A stretch of DNA of 64,000 nucleotides from Bradyrhizobiaceae bacterium Ga0074131 (lineage in GTDB: Bacteria; Pseudomonadota; Alphaproteobacteria; Rhizobiales; Xanthobacteraceae): positions 736,717-800,716 of the forward strand of contig LNEC01000019.1 in NCBI GenBank assembly GCA_001464035.1, in the 5' to 3' direction. The position numbers and the translations under genes are program-made. Positions 8,539 through 17,336 of this stretch are shown here, piece after piece; the stretch's first letter is position 1, and each line of letters opens with the position of its first letter. The notes under the pieces are model-generated. The model saw only the letters and a program-made list of their open reading frames with translations, was not told the origin of the DNA and did no database searches.

Positions 8539-9099
8539 ATGGCAGACCTGGCCGCCAAGCCGAAACCGACATCGCCGCCGTCGTGGCCGGACGATGTCTA
8601 CCGCGTTCTCAAGGAAGCGGATGTCAAGCAGGTTGCGATGGTTCCGGATGCCGGCCATAGCCGCCTCATTCGCGCCTTCGATGCCGACCCGGAGACGCGC
8701 CTCGTCACCCTTACCACGGAAGAGGAAGGCGTGGCCATGCTGGCTGGCGCCTGGCTCGGCGGCCAACGCGGCGTCCTGCTGCTGCAGTCGAGCGGCGTCG
8801 GCAACTGCATCAACATGCTGTCGCTGCCCGCGATATGCCACATGCCGCTGTTGATGCTGGTGACGATGCGGGGCGACTGGGGCGAGTTCAACCCGTGGCA
8901 GATTCCGATGGGCCAGGGCACGCAGGCCGCGCTCGAGGCCATGGGCGTCATCGTCACGCGCGCGGATACCCCTGATGATGTTGCGCCGGCGGTCTGGGGC
9001 GCGGCGAATCTCGCCTTCAACACCTGGCGGCCGGCCGCGGTCCTGATCGGGCAGCGGGTGTTGGGAGCCAAGAACTTCAAGGAGCTGGCACGCAAATGA
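8539..9099 (+). CDS. Thiamine-diphosphate decarboxylase, alpha (PYR-domain) subunit
   Basis: 186 residues equal to the N-terminal pyrimidine-binding domain of 2-oxoacid decarboxylases. TTEEEGVAMLAGAWLGGQRG carries the conserved Glu that activates the cofactor. Split decarboxylases of this kind include sulfopyruvate decarboxylase (ComD/ComE) and some phosphonopyruvate decarboxylases, and the overall pattern fits that group. AAGGAG lies 9 bases before the ATG. The stop overlaps the start of the beta subunit (ATGA). With the rhodanese protein upstream a sulfonated substrate is attractive but unproved. Confidence 0.8.
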   Translation: MADLAAKPKPTSPPSWPDDVYRVLKEADVKQVAMVPDAGHSRLIRAFDADPETRLVTLTTEEEGVAMLAGAWLGGQRGVLLLQSSGVGNCINMLSLPAICHMPLLMLVTMRGDWGEFNPWQIPMGQGTQAALEAMGVIVTRADTPDDVAPAVWGAANLAFNTWRPAAVLIGQRVLGAKNFKELARK

Positions 9100-9695
9100 C
9101 AAGTCCGAATGCACTCCTTCATCGCCGCGACGTCGTCAACGAACTGCTGCGCGATCGCGGCGATCTCCTCGTCATTGCCGGTCTCGGCGCCCCGAACTGG
9201 GACGTCTCGGCCGCCGGCGACCACCCCAACAATTTTCCGCTGTGGGGGGCGATGGGTGCCGCCGCAATGATGGGCCTGGGCCTTGCGATGGCGCAGCCGA
9301 AGCGAAAGGTGCTGGTGATCACCGGCGACGGCGAGATGCTGATGAGCCTCGGCGCGCTCGCCACCGTCGCGGTCGAGAAGCCGCCGAACCTGACCATTGC
9401 GGTGCTCGACAACGAGCGGTTCGGCGAGACCGGCATGCAGAAGACCCACACGGCCTCCGGCGTCGACCTCGCCGCCATGGCGCTTGGCGCGGGCATCCGC
9501 ACGTCGTGCACCGTCAGGACCATGGAGCAGGTGACGGAGATCCGCGATCTCGCCCATCGGGGCAAGGGACCGGTGTTCGCGCTGGTGAAGATCAATCCCG
9601 AGGCGCTCGTCTTCACCCTGCCGCCGGCCGATGGCGTTATCCTGACCACGCGCTTCCGGCAATCCGTGCTCGGCGATGAGGCGCTCTACAACTGA
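9096..9695 (+). CDS. Thiamine-diphosphate decarboxylase, beta (PP-domain) subunit
   Basis: 199 residues forming the diphosphate-binding domain: ITGDGEMLMSLGALATVA, then about 25 residues on, VLDNERFGETGMQ, together making the GDG-N motif that binds magnesium and thiamine diphosphate. It completes the enzyme whose other half is encoded just upstream with a 4-base overlap, so the two must be made in equal amounts. The likely reaction is non-oxidative decarboxylation of a 3-sulfo- or 3-phosphono-pyruvate-like acid to the aldehyde. No dedicated dehydrogenase or transporter adjoins it to settle the substrate. Confidence 0.8.
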   Translation: MTSPNALLHRRDVVNELLRDRGDLLVIAGLGAPNWDVSAAGDHPNNFPLWGAMGAAAMMGLGLAMAQPKRKVLVITGDGEMLMSLGALATVAVEKPPNLTIAVLDNERFGETGMQKTHTASGVDLAAMALGAGIRTSCTVRTMEQVTEIRDLAHRGKGPVFALVKINPEALVFTLPPADGVILTTRFRQSVLGDEALYN

Positions 9696-9753
9696 GCGGC
9701 GATAGCAGCCGTGGCATTTTGCTTGAGATCGATCCGCTTCCTTGCGGGCGCTC

Positions 9754-10077
9754 TCAGGCTTTTGTTTTCGCCGTGCCCTTCTTGAGGGGCTTCGCGACCG
9801 GCTGCTTGGCCGGTGCGGCCACGGTCGCATTTCGCATCGATCGCGCGTAACTGTCGGCAGCGTTGTCGGCGGAAATCTGCAGTCGCCGCGCGGCGGCCGT
9901 GGCCTGCTCCATGGTTTGTTTCGCGATCAGCTTGAATCGGGCCTTGGCCTCGCCGTTTTTCTCCTTGGCGGCGAGACCGGCGTATCGATCGCGCCTGCCT
10001 TTGGCGGCGGCCATCAGAGTCTTGTATTGTTGCTTCGCAAGTTGCCGGATTACAACATCCAGATCGGCGTCCGCCAT
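9754..10077 (-). CDS. Small basic protein of unknown function
   Basis: 107 residues, not recognised. The first 70 residues are helical and charged (VIRQLAKQQYKTLMAAAKGR), and the tail is Ala-, Pro- and Lys-rich (APAKQPVAKPLKKGTAKTKA), like histone-H1-type DNA-binding tails of many alphaproteobacterial proteins. No cysteine, membrane segment or signal peptide. GGAG stands 8 bases before the ATG, supporting translation. It is a single gene, convergent with the decarboxylase operon. Confidence 0.6.
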   Translation of the reverse strand: MADADLDVVIRQLAKQQYKTLMAAAKGRRDRYAGLAAKEKNGEAKARFKLIAKQTMEQATAAARRLQISADNAADSYARSMRNATVAAPAKQPVAKPLKKGTAKTKA

Positions 10078-10409
10078 TCGCTATTCTCCAACCGCCATCT
10101 CGGCATTTCGCGCGGTCCACTAGCCATAGCTCTCGTGGGCGTCGCGGGGATTTGTGACGCCCGTCAGAGATCACGCCTCGATATCAAGGAAGCTGGTCGG
10201 CGGGGGCCATGAGCGGTCTCAGGTTACCATGTTGGAATAGTGCCGGTGATTTGCCCGACACGTCAAATGTTCTCGCGTGTAATTCATCCAGCCAGCGACT
10301 CTTTTTACGTTGCATGGGGTTGTTTTCGATATTTTTGCCAGCGAGCAGAAAACCGCATCGGCCTTGCGGCCGGGGAGCGTCAACCGCCGAGGCATGGCGC
10401 GCGGCAGGC
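10078..10409. other. Intergenic region with one copy of a 26-bp repeat
   Basis: 332 bases between the Hsp70-like gene and the small basic protein gene, both on the minus strand. No gene is visible. It holds a 26-bp sequence, described separately, that recurs exactly 26 kb away. Confidence 0.5.
10310..10335. repeat. 26-bp repeat, copy 1
   Basis: A sequence beginning TTGCATGGGG and ending CGATATTTT is identical to that at 36789-36814. Both copies lie in intergenic DNA in the same orientation and the flanking bases differ. I recall very similar intergenic strings from Bradyrhizobium genomes. On the minus strand it is A-rich, and its function is unknown. Confidence 0.6.
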
Positions 10410-11666
10410 TCAATTCCCCGGCCCGTAGCGCCGCAGTGCCTCCAGGGCGAGGCCCTTGCCAACCGCACCGAACGTGTCGCCTTCGACGATCCGGGACGAC
10501 GGCAACGCTTTGGTAATCGCCTTGCGGACATGGGCGAGCCGCACCGAACCGCCGGTCAGGAACACCGCATCGATGTCGCCGGCCGACAATTGCGCCTGCG
10601 TCAGGCAGATCTTGATGCGGGCCGCGATGCGCTCGGCCAGTTGCCCGGTGTGCCTGACCAGGTCGGGGCGGCCGATGGCGGCGGCGAGGCCGGGCGCGAT
10701 CCATTGCAACGGTATGTCGGCGCGCCGCACGTCGGACAGGGCGATCTTGGCGTCCTCGACCTCCATGGCCAGGGTATGGCCGCGCTGTTCGTCGACCACC
10801 CGCACCAGCCGGTCGAGCAGTTCAGGCTGGCTTGCCTCCTGCCGGACCAGGCGGATATCGGCGATCACGCGCGGCTCGTACATCCGGTTGATGTTCGACC
10901 AGGTCGCGAGATCGTGGAAATAGCTCGAGGGCACATCGAGGCCGGGGCGCTTCATGGCGCTGCCGAAGCCGAACAGCGGCATGACGACTCCGAGACTGAG
11001 CTGGCGATCGAAATCGGTGCCGCCGATCCGCACGCCGTCGTTGGCCAGAATATCCGCTGATCGGTCGACTTTGCCGTGGCGCTGCGGCCCCAGCCGCACG
11101 ATCGAGAAATCCGAGGTGCCGCCGCCGATATCGGCGATCAAGGCGATTTCCTCGGCCGAGATCTGGCGCTCATGGTCCAGCGCTGCCGCGATCGGCTCGA
11201 ACTGGAAGGTGACCTGATCGAAGCCGACTTCGCGCGCGATCTCCCGCAGGGTCTGCTCCGCCCTGGCGTCGGCATCGTCGGCATTGTCGACGAAATGCAC
11301 CGGCCGGCCGTGCACCACGTCGCGCAGTTCGCGCCCCGTGGCCTGTTCGGCGCGCCGTTTCACCGCACCCAGATAATAGGCGATCACGTCGCGAAAGCTG
11401 GTGCGCTCCCGCCCCAGCCACGTGGTTTCCTCGATCAGGGACGTCCCGAGCACCGATTTGAGGCTGCGCATCAGCCGGCCAGGCGCGCCCTCGACATAGC
11501 TCTCGACCGCCTTGCGGCCGATCAGCACCGCGCCGTCGGTTTCATAGAAAATCGCGCTGGGGATCGTGGTCTGGCCGGCCTCCAGCGCCGTCAGCACCGG
11601 CGCATCGCCTTCGATCGTTCCGAGCGTGGTATTCGACGTTCCGAAATCAAGTCCGCAAATCGACAT
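10410..11666 (-). CDS. Hsp70-family protein of the YegD type
   Basis: 418 residues, the size of the ATPase domain plus a short end and lacking the DnaK substrate-binding domain. CGLDFGTSNTTLG is the phosphate-1 loop, LIADIGGGTSDFSIVRLG the phosphate-2 loop, and VFLTGGSVRLAHVR the adenosine motif of the actin/Hsp70 fold. The spacing matches YegD-like putative chaperones, whose client is unknown. GGGGAG precedes the ATG closely. It is monocistronic by spacing, with 274 bases to the divergent tex gene. Confidence 0.88.
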   Translation of the reverse strand: MSICGLDFGTSNTTLGTIEGDAPVLTALEAGQTTIPSAIFYETDGAVLIGRKAVESYVEGAPGRLMRSLKSVLGTSLIEETTWLGRERTSFRDVIAYYLGAVKRRAEQATGRELRDVVHGRPVHFVDNADDADARAEQTLREIAREVGFDQVTFQFEPIAAALDHERQISAEEIALIADIGGGTSDFSIVRLGPQRHGKVDRSADILANDGVRIGGTDFDRQLSLGVVMPLFGFGSAMKRPGLDVPSSYFHDLATWSNINRMYEPRVIADIRLVRQEASQPELLDRLVRVVDEQRGHTLAMEVEDAKIALSDVRRADIPLQWIAPGLAAAIGRPDLVRHTGQLAERIAARIKICLTQAQLSAGDIDAVFLTGGSVRLAHVRKAITKALPSSRIVEGDTFGAVGKGLALEALRRYGPGN

Positions 11667-11940
11667 GGCGCTCCCCGAGGGAGCGTCCGTCTACACAGTT
11701 AGGCGCCATCGATCCACCTTTATCTTGGAGCGCGATGCAGTTGAGCGGAATGCGCATGAATGCTTGCTGGCGTGTGGAAAAAATACCGAGGATGAGGTTC
11801 GGAGGTGGCGTCGGCTGAATGACGGCCGTCCACAGAACAATTTGTGCGATGCCGGGTTGATGAATCACGCGAGGATGGTTCATAAGCGGTTCCCGCGGCT
11901 GATCAGGCAAACGCTGCGACGGCCTTGAGAAAGATCTCGC

Positions 11941-14277
11941 GTGGCAAACATCTATCGGCAGATTGCGGAAGAGCTCGGCGTTCGCGAACAACAGGTCGAG
12001 GCGACGGTGACGCTGCTCGACGGCGGCGCCACGGTTCCCTTCGTGGCGCGCTACCGCAAGGAAATCACCGGCGCGCTCGACGACGCTCAATTGCGCACGC
12101 TGGAAGAGCGCCTGAACTATTTGCGGGAACTCGAGGAGCGCCGCACCGCGATTCTCAATTCGGTGCGCGAACAGGGCAAGCTCGATGCCGCGTTGGAAGC
12201 CGCCATCCTCGCCGCCGACAGCAAGGGACGCCTGGAAGACATCTATCTGCCGTTCAAGCCGAAACGCCGCACCAAGGCCGAGATCGCCAGGGAGGCGGGG
12301 CTGGAGCCGCTGGCCCAATTGCTGCTGACCCAACCACAGAACGATCCGAATGTTGTGGCCGCACCGTTCGTCGATGCCGACAAGCAGGTGGCCGATGCCG
12401 CCGCAGCACTCGACGGTGCGCGCGCCGTTCTGGTCGAACGCTTCGCCGAAGACGCCGACCTGATCGGCGCGCTGCGTGAGCAGATGTGGACCAGCGGCCT
12501 GCTGACCGCCACGGTGCGCAAGGGCAAGAAGACCGAGGGCGAGAAGTTCAAGGATTATTTCGACTTCAGCGAGCCGCTCACCAAATTGCCGTCGCATCGC
12601 ATCCTCGCCATGTTTCGCGGCGAGAAGGAAGAGATCCTCGACCTGCAGATGCTGCCCGAGCCGGTCTCCGCCACGCCCGCGGCGATGAGCCCGTATGAAC
12701 GAAAGATCATGCAGCGTTTTGCGATCTCCGATCAGGGCCGACCCGGCGACAAATGGCTGGTGGAAACCGCGCGCTGGGCCTGGCGCACCAAGATCCAGGT
12801 CCATCTGAACATCGATCTGCGGATGCGGCTGTGGAACGCGGCCGAAACCGAGGCGGTGCGGGTATTCGCATCCAATCTGCGCGATCTGTTGCTGGCGGCG
12901 CCCGCCGGCGCGCGCGTCACCATGGGCCTCGATCCCGGCTTCCGCTCCGGCGTCAAGGTCGCCGTCATCGACGCCACCGGCAAGGTGGTGGCCACCACGG
13001 CGATCTATCCGCATGAACCGCAGAAGCGCTGGGACGAGGCGCTGGCGACGCTGGGGAAGCTCGCGGTGGCGCACCGCGTCGACCTGATCGCGATCGGCAA
13101 CGGCACCGCCTCGCGCGAAACCGACAAGCTCGCGATGGAACTGGTAAAGCTGCTGCCGGACCTGAAGATGTCGAAGATCGTGGTGTCGGAAGCGGGCGCC
13201 TCGGTCTATTCGGCATCGGCCTTTGCCTCTGAGGAACTGCCGGAACTGGACGTCACCCTGCGCGGCGCGGTCTCGATCGCGCGTCGGCTGCAGGACCCCC
13301 TGGCCGAACTGGTCAAGATCGATCCCAAGGCGATCGGGGTCGGGCAGTATCAGCATGATCTCGGCGAGAGCAAGCTGGCGCGTTCGCTCGATGCCGTGGT
13401 CGAGGATTGCGTCAACGCCGTCGGAGTCGACGCCAACACCGCCTCGGCGCCGCTGCTGGCGCGGGTGTCGGGTATCGGCTCCGGCCTCGCACAGAGCATC
13501 GTGCAGCACCGCGATGCCAACGGCCCGTTCAAGTCGCGCAAGGCGCTGAAGGAGGTGCCGCGACTGGGCCCGAAGGCGTTCGAGCAATGCGCCGGCTTCC
13601 TGCGCATCCAGGGTGGCGACGATCCGCTCGACGCCTCCGGCGTGCATCCGGAATCCTATCCGGTGGTGCGCAGGATCCTGACCGCGGCCAAGAGCGACAT
13701 CAAGGCGCTGATCGGCAATGCCGAAATCGTGCGACAGTTGAAGCCGCAGGCCTTCGTCGACGACACCTTCGGCTTGCCGACGGTAACCGACATCCTGCGC
13801 GAACTGGAAAAGCCCGGCCGCGATCCGCGCCCGGCCTTCAAGGCCGCGGTGTTCAAGGAGGGGGTCGAAACGCTGAAGGATCTTAAGAAAGGCATGATCC
13901 TCGAGGGCACCGTCACCAACGTCGCGGCGTTCGGCGCCTTCGTCGACATCGGCGTGCACCAGGATGGCCTGGTGCACATCTCCGCGATGTCCAAGACCTT
14001 CATCAAGGATCCGCGCGAAGTGGTGAAGTCGGGTGACATCGTCAAGGTCAAGGTGCTGGAGGTCGAGGTCGCCCGCAAGCGCATCGCGTTGACGCTGCGG
14101 CTCGACGACGAGACCGGCGGCAAGGGCGAGCGCCCCAGGCAGGGCATGCCGCGCGACAATTCGGCGAAGTCGATGACGTCATCGGCACCGGCCAGGCCGA
14201 AACAGGAATCCGGCGGCGGCGCGATGGCCGAGGCCTTGCGCCGCGCCGCGGCGAAAAACGGCGGACCGAAGGTTTAG
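11941..14277 (+). CDS. tex: Tex-family RNA-binding transcription accessory protein
   Basis: 778 residues from a GTG start, standard for Tex. In order: N-terminal helical Tex domain (ANIYRQIAEELGVREQQVEA), YqgF/RNase-H-like domain near 320-420 (VTMGLDPGFRSGVKVAVID), helix-hairpin-helix repeats near 490-560 (LLARVSGIGSGLAQSIVQHR), and a C-terminal S1 domain near 640-715 (GMILEGTVTNVAAFGAFVDI). The final 50 residues are a basic, low-complexity tail. Tex binds nucleic acids and acts in transcription; it is broadly conserved and usually monocistronic, as here. A weak AGAAAGA precedes the GTG. Confidence 0.95.
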   Translation: MANIYRQIAEELGVREQQVEATVTLLDGGATVPFVARYRKEITGALDDAQLRTLEERLNYLRELEERRTAILNSVREQGKLDAALEAAILAADSKGRLEDIYLPFKPKRRTKAEIAREAGLEPLAQLLLTQPQNDPNVVAAPFVDADKQVADAAAALDGARAVLVERFAEDADLIGALREQMWTSGLLTATVRKGKKTEGEKFKDYFDFSEPLTKLPSHRILAMFRGEKEEILDLQMLPEPVSATPAAMSPYERKIMQRFAISDQGRPGDKWLVETARWAWRTKIQVHLNIDLRMRLWNAAETEAVRVFASNLRDLLLAAPAGARVTMGLDPGFRSGVKVAVIDATGKVVATTAIYPHEPQKRWDEALATLGKLAVAHRVDLIAIGNGTASRETDKLAMELVKLLPDLKMSKIVVSEAGASVYSASAFASEELPELDVTLRGAVSIARRLQDPLAELVKIDPKAIGVGQYQHDLGESKLARSLDAVVEDCVNAVGVDANTASAPLLARVSGIGSGLAQSIVQHRDANGPFKSRKALKEVPRLGPKAFEQCAGFLRIQGGDDPLDASGVHPESYPVVRRILTAAKSDIKALIGNAEIVRQLKPQAFVDDTFGLPTVTDILRELEKPGRDPRPAFKAAVFKEGVETLKDLKKGMILEGTVTNVAAFGAFVDIGVHQDGLVHISAMSKTFIKDPREVVKSGDIVKVKVLEVEVARKRIALTLRLDDETGGKGERPRQGMPRDNSAKSMTSSAPARPKQESGGGAMAEALRRAAAKNGGPKV

Positions 14278-14380
14278 GATGCAAAGGCCGGCCCGCCAGG
14301 CTTGACGGACAGATCGCCGGCGCCGCGTTATACCGCACTGTAACGCCCTCATCCGCTCCGCGATTGGATCAAGGAAATCT

Positions 14381-15742
14381 ATGCCAACTTTCCCGACCTC
14401 CACCACCGTGCTCGATTCCATCCTGTTCCGCGACGCCTTCGGCACCCCTGAAATGCGCGAGGTGTTTTCGGACTTCAGCCTGATTACCCGCTACGCCGAG
14501 GTCGAGATCGCGCTGGCGAAGGCCGAGGCGCGCTGCGGCGTGATTCCGGCCGAGGCCGCGGAGGAAATTGCAAGGTGTACCGATGTCTCGGCGTTCGATT
14601 TCGACCTGTTGCGCCGCGAGACCGATATTGTGGGCTATCCGATCCTGCCGCTTGTCCATCAAATGGCAAAACAGTGCGGCGAGGCCGGCCGCTACGTGCA
14701 CTGGGGCGCCACCACGCAGGACATCATGGATACCGCCGTCGTGCTCCAGCTGCGCGATGGCCTTGATATCATCGAGGCGGATATCGCGGCGCTGCGCGGC
14801 ATCCTCGCCGATCTCTCCAGGCGCCATCGCGACACGCCGATGGCCGGCCGCACCCATCTGCAGCAGGCGCTGCCGGTGACGTTCGGCTACAAGACCGCGA
14901 TTTACCTGGCGATGTTCGACCGTCATGCCGAACGCCTCGAGCAATTGAAGCCGCGCGTGCTGGTCGGCCAGTTCGCCGGCGCCGCCGGCACGCTCGCTTC
15001 GCTCGGCGACAAGGGGTTCGAGGTGCAGCAGGCGTTCTGCGAGGAGCTCGACCTCGGCGTTCCCGTATCGACCTGGCATGTCGCGCGTGACGGATTTGCG
15101 GAAACCGTGAACTTCCTCGCGCTGGTGACCGGCTCGCTGGGCAAGATCGCGCTCGACATCATGATCATGGCTTCAACGGAGTTCGCCGAGCTCCATGAGC
15201 CCTTCGTCAAGGGCCGCGGCGCGTCCTCGACCATGCCGCAGAAGCGCAACCCGATCTCTTCCGAGTTGATGCTGGCGGCCTCCAAGGCGGTGCGGCAGCA
15301 CGCCGGCCTGATGCTGGATGCGATGGTTCAGGATCTCGAACGCGCCACCGGGCCATGGCATGCCGAATGGATGGCTATTCCGGAAAGCTTTGCGCTGACC
15401 GCGGGCGCACTGCAGCAGGCGAAGTTCGCGCTGGCCGGCCTGGTGGTGGACGAGAAGCGGATGGCCGCCAATCTCGACATCAGCCGTGGCCTGATCGTCG
15501 CCGAGGCGGTGATGATGGGGCTGGCGCCGCAGATCGGCCGGCAGGAGGCGCATGACGTTGTTTACGACGCCTGCCGACTCGCCCACGAGAACAGCGTCAC
15601 GCTGGCGGACGCGCTGTCGGCGGATCCGCGGGTTTCGGGACTCATCGATCGCGCGACCATCGATCGGCTGACATCGCCCCGGAACTATCTCGGCCTCGCG
15701 CCGGACATGGTCGACCGCGTGCTGGCGGCCCCGAGGCGTTGA
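14381..15742 (+). CDS. Adenylosuccinate lyase / carboxymuconate cycloisomerase-family lyase
   Basis: 453 residues of the aspartase/fumarase superfamily. The signature loop is present as GASSTMPQKRNP near residue 285 with its catalytic Ser. YVHWGATTQDIMDTAVVLQL near 105 and AGRTHLQQALPVTFGYK near 155 hold the other active-site segments. The C-terminus resembles 3-carboxy-cis,cis-muconate cycloisomerase and PurB-like paralogues more than the purine-pathway enzyme. No purine or protocatechuate genes are beside it, so the reaction is uncertain; beta-elimination of fumarate or a related cyclisation is expected. AAGGA stands 5 bases before the ATG. Confidence 0.85.
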   Translation: MPTFPTSTTVLDSILFRDAFGTPEMREVFSDFSLITRYAEVEIALAKAEARCGVIPAEAAEEIARCTDVSAFDFDLLRRETDIVGYPILPLVHQMAKQCGEAGRYVHWGATTQDIMDTAVVLQLRDGLDIIEADIAALRGILADLSRRHRDTPMAGRTHLQQALPVTFGYKTAIYLAMFDRHAERLEQLKPRVLVGQFAGAAGTLASLGDKGFEVQQAFCEELDLGVPVSTWHVARDGFAETVNFLALVTGSLGKIALDIMIMASTEFAELHEPFVKGRGASSTMPQKRNPISSELMLAASKAVRQHAGLMLDAMVQDLERATGPWHAEWMAIPESFALTAGALQQAKFALAGLVVDEKRMAANLDISRGLIVAEAVMMGLAPQIGRQEAHDVVYDACRLAHENSVTLADALSADPRVSGLIDRATIDRLTSPRNYLGLAPDMVDRVLAAPRR

Positions 15743-15874
15743 GGCGCTCGGACCCCGCACCCGCGCTATCCAACTGGACATCAACAATCGCGATATGGGA
15801 AGCGAACTCCCCGATTTGCATGCAGAACGACCGATGCTAAGTTACCTGGTGGCTAGCGGCCGGAGCTTTTCCCC

Positions 15875-16555
15875 ATGGCGATCCTCGCCGCCTTTCTCCT
15901 CGCGCTTTTGGCGGTCGTGCCCGCGTCCGCTCAGATCGCCCCGACCGAGGCCGAATTGCGCGCCTATGTCGGCCTGCATGCCGCCGCCGCCCGCGGCGAC
16001 GTCATGGATATCGAAAGGCGCGTTGCCGCGGCTGAAGACAGGGAAGCGATCGACAGCCGCCATCGCACGCCGTTGCATGTCGCGGTCTATCAGAAGAAGC
16101 ACGACGCCGCCCGCGCCCTGATCCGGCTCGGCGCGGATCCGAACAGGCTTGAGATCGACCGTTACGACATGATCACCATCGCGGCGGTCGCCAACGACGT
16201 GCCGATGCTCGAGATCGCGCTTGAAGGCGGTGGCAATCCGCGGGCTGTCACCAGCCGGTATGACGGTACGGCCCTGATCGCGGCCGCCCATCTCGGTCAT
16301 GTTGAAGTCGTCCGAATGCTGATTGCCGCCAGGGCGCCGCTCGATCACGTCAACAATCTGCAATGGACCGCGTTGATCGAATCCATCGTGCTCGGCGATG
16401 GCGGCAAGAACCACACCGAAACCTTGCGCGCTTTGGTCGACGCCGGCGCCGACGTCAATATACCCGATGGAAGGGGGTCAACGCCGCTCGAGCTCGCGAG
16501 AAGTCGCGGTTACCAGGAAATGGTTGCGATCCTGCAAAAGTCCGCGGCGAAGTGA
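15875..16555 (+). CDS. Exported ankyrin-repeat protein
   Basis: 226 residues. Residues 1-20 (MAILAAFLLALLAVVPASA) are a classical signal peptide, so the protein should reach the periplasm. The rest is five or so ankyrin repeats, recognisable by RHTPLHVAVYQKKHDAARAL, DGTALIAAAHLGHVEVVRML and GSTPLELARSRGYQEMVAIL, which form a protein-binding solenoid. There is no enzyme domain. Related periplasmic ankyrin proteins often accompany catalases or other stress proteins, but none is adjacent here, and the partner is unknown. Confidence 0.85.
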   Translation: MAILAAFLLALLAVVPASAQIAPTEAELRAYVGLHAAAARGDVMDIERRVAAAEDREAIDSRHRTPLHVAVYQKKHDAARALIRLGADPNRLEIDRYDMITIAAVANDVPMLEIALEGGGNPRAVTSRYDGTALIAAAHLGHVEVVRMLIAARAPLDHVNNLQWTALIESIVLGDGGKNHTETLRALVDAGADVNIPDGRGSTPLELARSRGYQEMVAILQKSAAK

Positions 16556-16857
16556 CCGATTCGATGGATGGGATAGCAAAGCCTGCAACCGGACACTCCC
16601 AGGTAACACCGACCGCAAACAACGCCGGTTTCAGGCCCTGCTCAGATACCAACCTACGGGACGAGCGGATCGTCCGGGAGCTGGACATGCGAAATCCGGC
16701 GCGGGTCAAACCAATGGCGCGCGCCGGTTCGGCTACTCCTCGGTTGGGCCGTGGAGCGTACGACGAAGTCGCTGAGTTTCACGCCATGTCTCGCGAACCT
16801 CTTTCCCGAAACGGGCAATCTTGGTTACTATTTGCATGATGACGAGTGTGAACATGG
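16556..16857. other. Intergenic stretch, nothing recognised
   Basis: 302 bases between the 3' ends of the ankyrin gene and a small minus-strand gene. Short open frames are present, but none has a good ribosome site or known sequence. Confidence 0.5.
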
Positions 16858-17064
16858 CTACCGCCCCGCTCTGGAAAGCAGACGCTCAATTCGACGCTCT
16901 GCATCATCGGTGAACTTGAGCCCGTGAGTGGCGATGTACTTCGCGACCACACGGTCAGCATGTCGCTGACGGGCATCGACGTTTACGCGCAACAATCTTG
17001 CAAAAAACGAGGGTTTTCTGGTCGGGGCAAAAAACCGGGCCCCAGTGGTTAGTGCATTCGCCAT
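16858..17064 (-). CDS. Small protein of unknown function, Bradyrhizobium type
   Basis: 68 residues. The Arg-rich middle, VDARQRHADRVVAKYIATHG, followed by LKFTDDAERRIERLL, is a pattern I associate with short proteins common in Bradyrhizobium and resembling DUF1127-like proteins. No function is known to me. AAGGAG lies 6 bases before the ATG, which is strong support for translation. Its leader region, 17065-17336, is shared with the divergent aminopeptidase gene. Confidence 0.65.
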   Translation of the reverse strand: MANALTTGARFFAPTRKPSFFARLLRVNVDARQRHADRVVAKYIATHGLKFTDDAERRIERLLSRAGR

Positions 17065-17336
17065 AGATGGCTCCTTTTCGGAGTGTTGTCCTTGGGGCGA
17101 ATTTCCTACCTGATGTCGAGATACGCATTCATGCGCGTTAATGCGAGGTCAAATAGCGCGCAACATGCATTATTTTTGTCGCCACTCTTTAATGCCCGTA
17201 CATCACATTCCAGTGACATTCGACTCGACGGATAACGGTTGCATGCGTGACCGTCGGGAGCTGGGCACGAGCCGTTGGCTATTGCACCTTGCGACGGCAG
17301 GTTTAGATAGACCGTCTACCCGCACGAGGCCCCGCC

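Noticed and set aside
11647..13977. A 776-codon open frame on the minus strand opposite tex
   Set aside because: Tex on the plus strand is full length with all its domains; the antisense translation is Arg/His/Gln-rich with no known domain, a usual mirror of high-GC coding DNA.
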